The notes under the pieces: generated by a model
Told to the model about the DNA's origin: nothing
Database searches by the model: none
The model's input: only the letters and a program-made list of their open reading frames with translations
Translations under genes and position numbers: made by a program
Shown: positions 15,728 through 16,603 of the stretch, piece after piece
Position numbering within the stretch: the stretch's first letter is position 1
Layout: each line of letters begins with the position of its first letter
Source of the DNA: an uncultured Lachnospiraceae bacterium
GTDB taxonomy: Bacteria > Bacillota > Clostridia > Lachnospirales > Lachnospiraceae
Assembly: GCA_905235345.1 (NCBI GenBank)
Contig: CAJOLO010000077.1
Coordinates: 1-16,603, forward strand
DNA: 16,603 bases
Reading direction: 5' to 3'

Positions 15728-15877
15728 GTATCTATGAAGCATAGCTGAATAGATACTATTATATTATAATTATATATTTGAATTGAAAAAAATCAATATA
15801 ATATTTAATTTTACGCTTTAATGAATAAATTTAATGAAATCTTAAAGAGTTCCCTTGTTTCTTCTTAAACATAAACA

Positions 15878-15886
15878 TGGTACAAT
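15878..15886 (+). promoter_or_regulatory. Extended -10 promoter for the response regulator gene
   Basis: TGG followed by TACAAT (15878-15886) is an extended -10 element. A weak TTTCTT -35 lies 17 bases upstream at 15858-15863. Transcription would start near 15893, about 58 bases before the ATG. Confidence 0.5.
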
Positions 15887-15950
15887 ATACACGAATTCAA
15901 AAAAGAAAACCTGCAGGTTAAATAAGCAACTTGGTGTGGAGGATAAGTAC

Positions 15951-16603
15951 ATGTATAATATTTTAATATGTGATGATGAAAAGGACATTGTAAATGCTTT
16001 AAAGATATATCTTACCAATCCGGATTATAAGATGTATGAAGCTTATAACGGAAAGGAAGCGTTAGAGGTTGTTGCGCGCGAGGATATACATTTAATCCTT
16101 ATGGATATAATGATGCCGGTGATGGATGGGATCGAAGCCATGACAGAGATTAGAAAGAAGAGCAATGTTCCGGTAATTCTTCTGACAGCCAAGAGTGAGG
16201 ATACAGACAAGATACTTGGATTAAATGTGGGTGCGGACGATTACATAACCAAACCATTTAATCCGGTAGAGGTAGCGGCAAGGGTAAAGTCGCAGTTAAG
16301 ACGGTACTTGCAGCTCGGTGGTGGTGAGATTAAGAATGACACGATAGTAATCGGAGGGATTGAGCTGAATGATTCCAGCAAGAAGGTAACTTTAGATGGA
16401 GAGGATATTTCTCTTACACCTAAGGAATATGAGATATTAAAGCTCTTTATGAGAAATCCAAACCGTGTCTATTCGCCTGCTGAAATATATGAACACGTAT
16501 GGCAGGAGAGACCGTTCGGGAATGAGACTAATACCGTAGCGGTTCATATCAGACACTTAAGAGAAAAGATTGAGTTTGATCCTGCTGAACCGAGATATCT
16601 TAA
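15951..16603 (+). CDS. OmpR-family response regulator (3' end missing)
   Basis: This is a two-component transcription factor that runs off the window after 217 residues; about ten more would complete the usual length. The receiver domain (1-118) has the acidic pair Asp8/Asp9, the phosphorylated Asp52 in ILMDIMMP, Thr79 and Lys101 in TKPF. The C-terminal winged-helix domain (about 130-217) has the OmpR/PhoB pattern: LTPKEYEIL, then NRVYSPAEIYEHVW, then NTVAVHIRHLREKIE as the recognition region. The ending resembles VanR-type regulators, but the regulon cannot be told. GGAGGA (15938-15943) stands seven bases before the ATG. A sensor kinase would be expected just beyond the window. Confidence 0.94.
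   Translation, partial: MYNILICDDEKDIVNALKIYLTNPDYKMYEAYNGKEALEVVAREDIHLILMDIMMPVMDGIEAMTEIRKKSNVPVILLTAKSEDTDKILGLNVGADDYITKPFNPVEVAARVKSQLRRYLQLGGGEIKNDTIVIGGIELNDSSKKVTLDGEDISLTPKEYEILKLFMRNPNRVYSPAEIYEHVWQERPFGNETNTVAVHIRHLREKIEFDPAEPRYL

Larger units (their letters stand above)
15583..15950. other. Long spacer between the toxin gene and the response regulator
   Basis: This 368-base stretch has no convincing gene. It holds a dyad with ATTTCGTA (15638-15645) and TACGAAAAT (15662-15670), a strong GC-richer hairpin at 15685-15727, a small stem CTATG/CATAG (15732-15736 and 15740-15744), about 130 bases of AT-rich sequence, and the promoter and ribosome site of the response regulator. The toxin-antitoxin promoter must also lie in its left part; I cannot place it. 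Confidence 0.6.

Overview
This window looks like chromosomal DNA from a low-GC anaerobic Firmicute, most likely a Lachnospiraceae-type Clostridium relative. The evidence is strong AGGAGG ribosome sites, AT-rich spacers, a monomeric [FeFe] hydrogenase with a two-[4Fe-4S] ferredoxin region, a class 1B PyrK/PyrD dihydroorotate dehydrogenase, a long-form PyrF, and an exported Ig-like/GDPD protein. The family assignments come from motifs read by eye; the taxonomic call is an inference.

Layout. 1-3012: the 3' end of an LTA-synthase-like membrane phosphotransferase, then an exported protein with three Ig-like (BIG2-type) repeats and a glycerophosphodiester phosphodiesterase domain. The two are probably cotranscribed. 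3070-4767: a GTG-started [FeFe] hydrogenase followed by a 49-residue single-pass membrane protein. 5019-6227: NADP-dependent isocitrate dehydrogenase, preceded by a terminator-like hairpin inside its leader. 6328-6375: a bidirectional terminator. 6462-9448 (minus strand): an ABC-F ATPase downstream of serine O-acetyltransferase. Two divergent promoters lie near 9564-9666. 9712-10188: a CheX-like CheY-P phosphatase. 10381-11832: guaB. 11915-14878: pyrF, pyrK and pyrD, closed by a strong hairpin. 15094-15582 (minus strand): a RelE/ParE-type toxin with an antitoxin-like partner. 15951-end: an OmpR-family response regulator cut off by the window edge.

The genes are mostly core metabolism: GMP synthesis (guaB), UMP synthesis (pyrF, pyrK, pyrD), cysteine synthesis (cysE), NADPH/2-oxoglutarate supply (icd) and hydrogen metabolism. 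I see no clear phage, transposase or CRISPR array. The unusual content is mainly between genes. Terminator-like hairpins sit directly in front of icd and pyrF, leaving no room for another promoter. A 186-bp inverted-repeat element with flanking near-direct repeats splits pyrF from pyrK. A strong palindromic element lies between the toxin-antitoxin pair and the response regulator. The small protein beside the hydrogenase resembles a free-standing sortase sorting signal. Those are the places where something undescribed is most likely.
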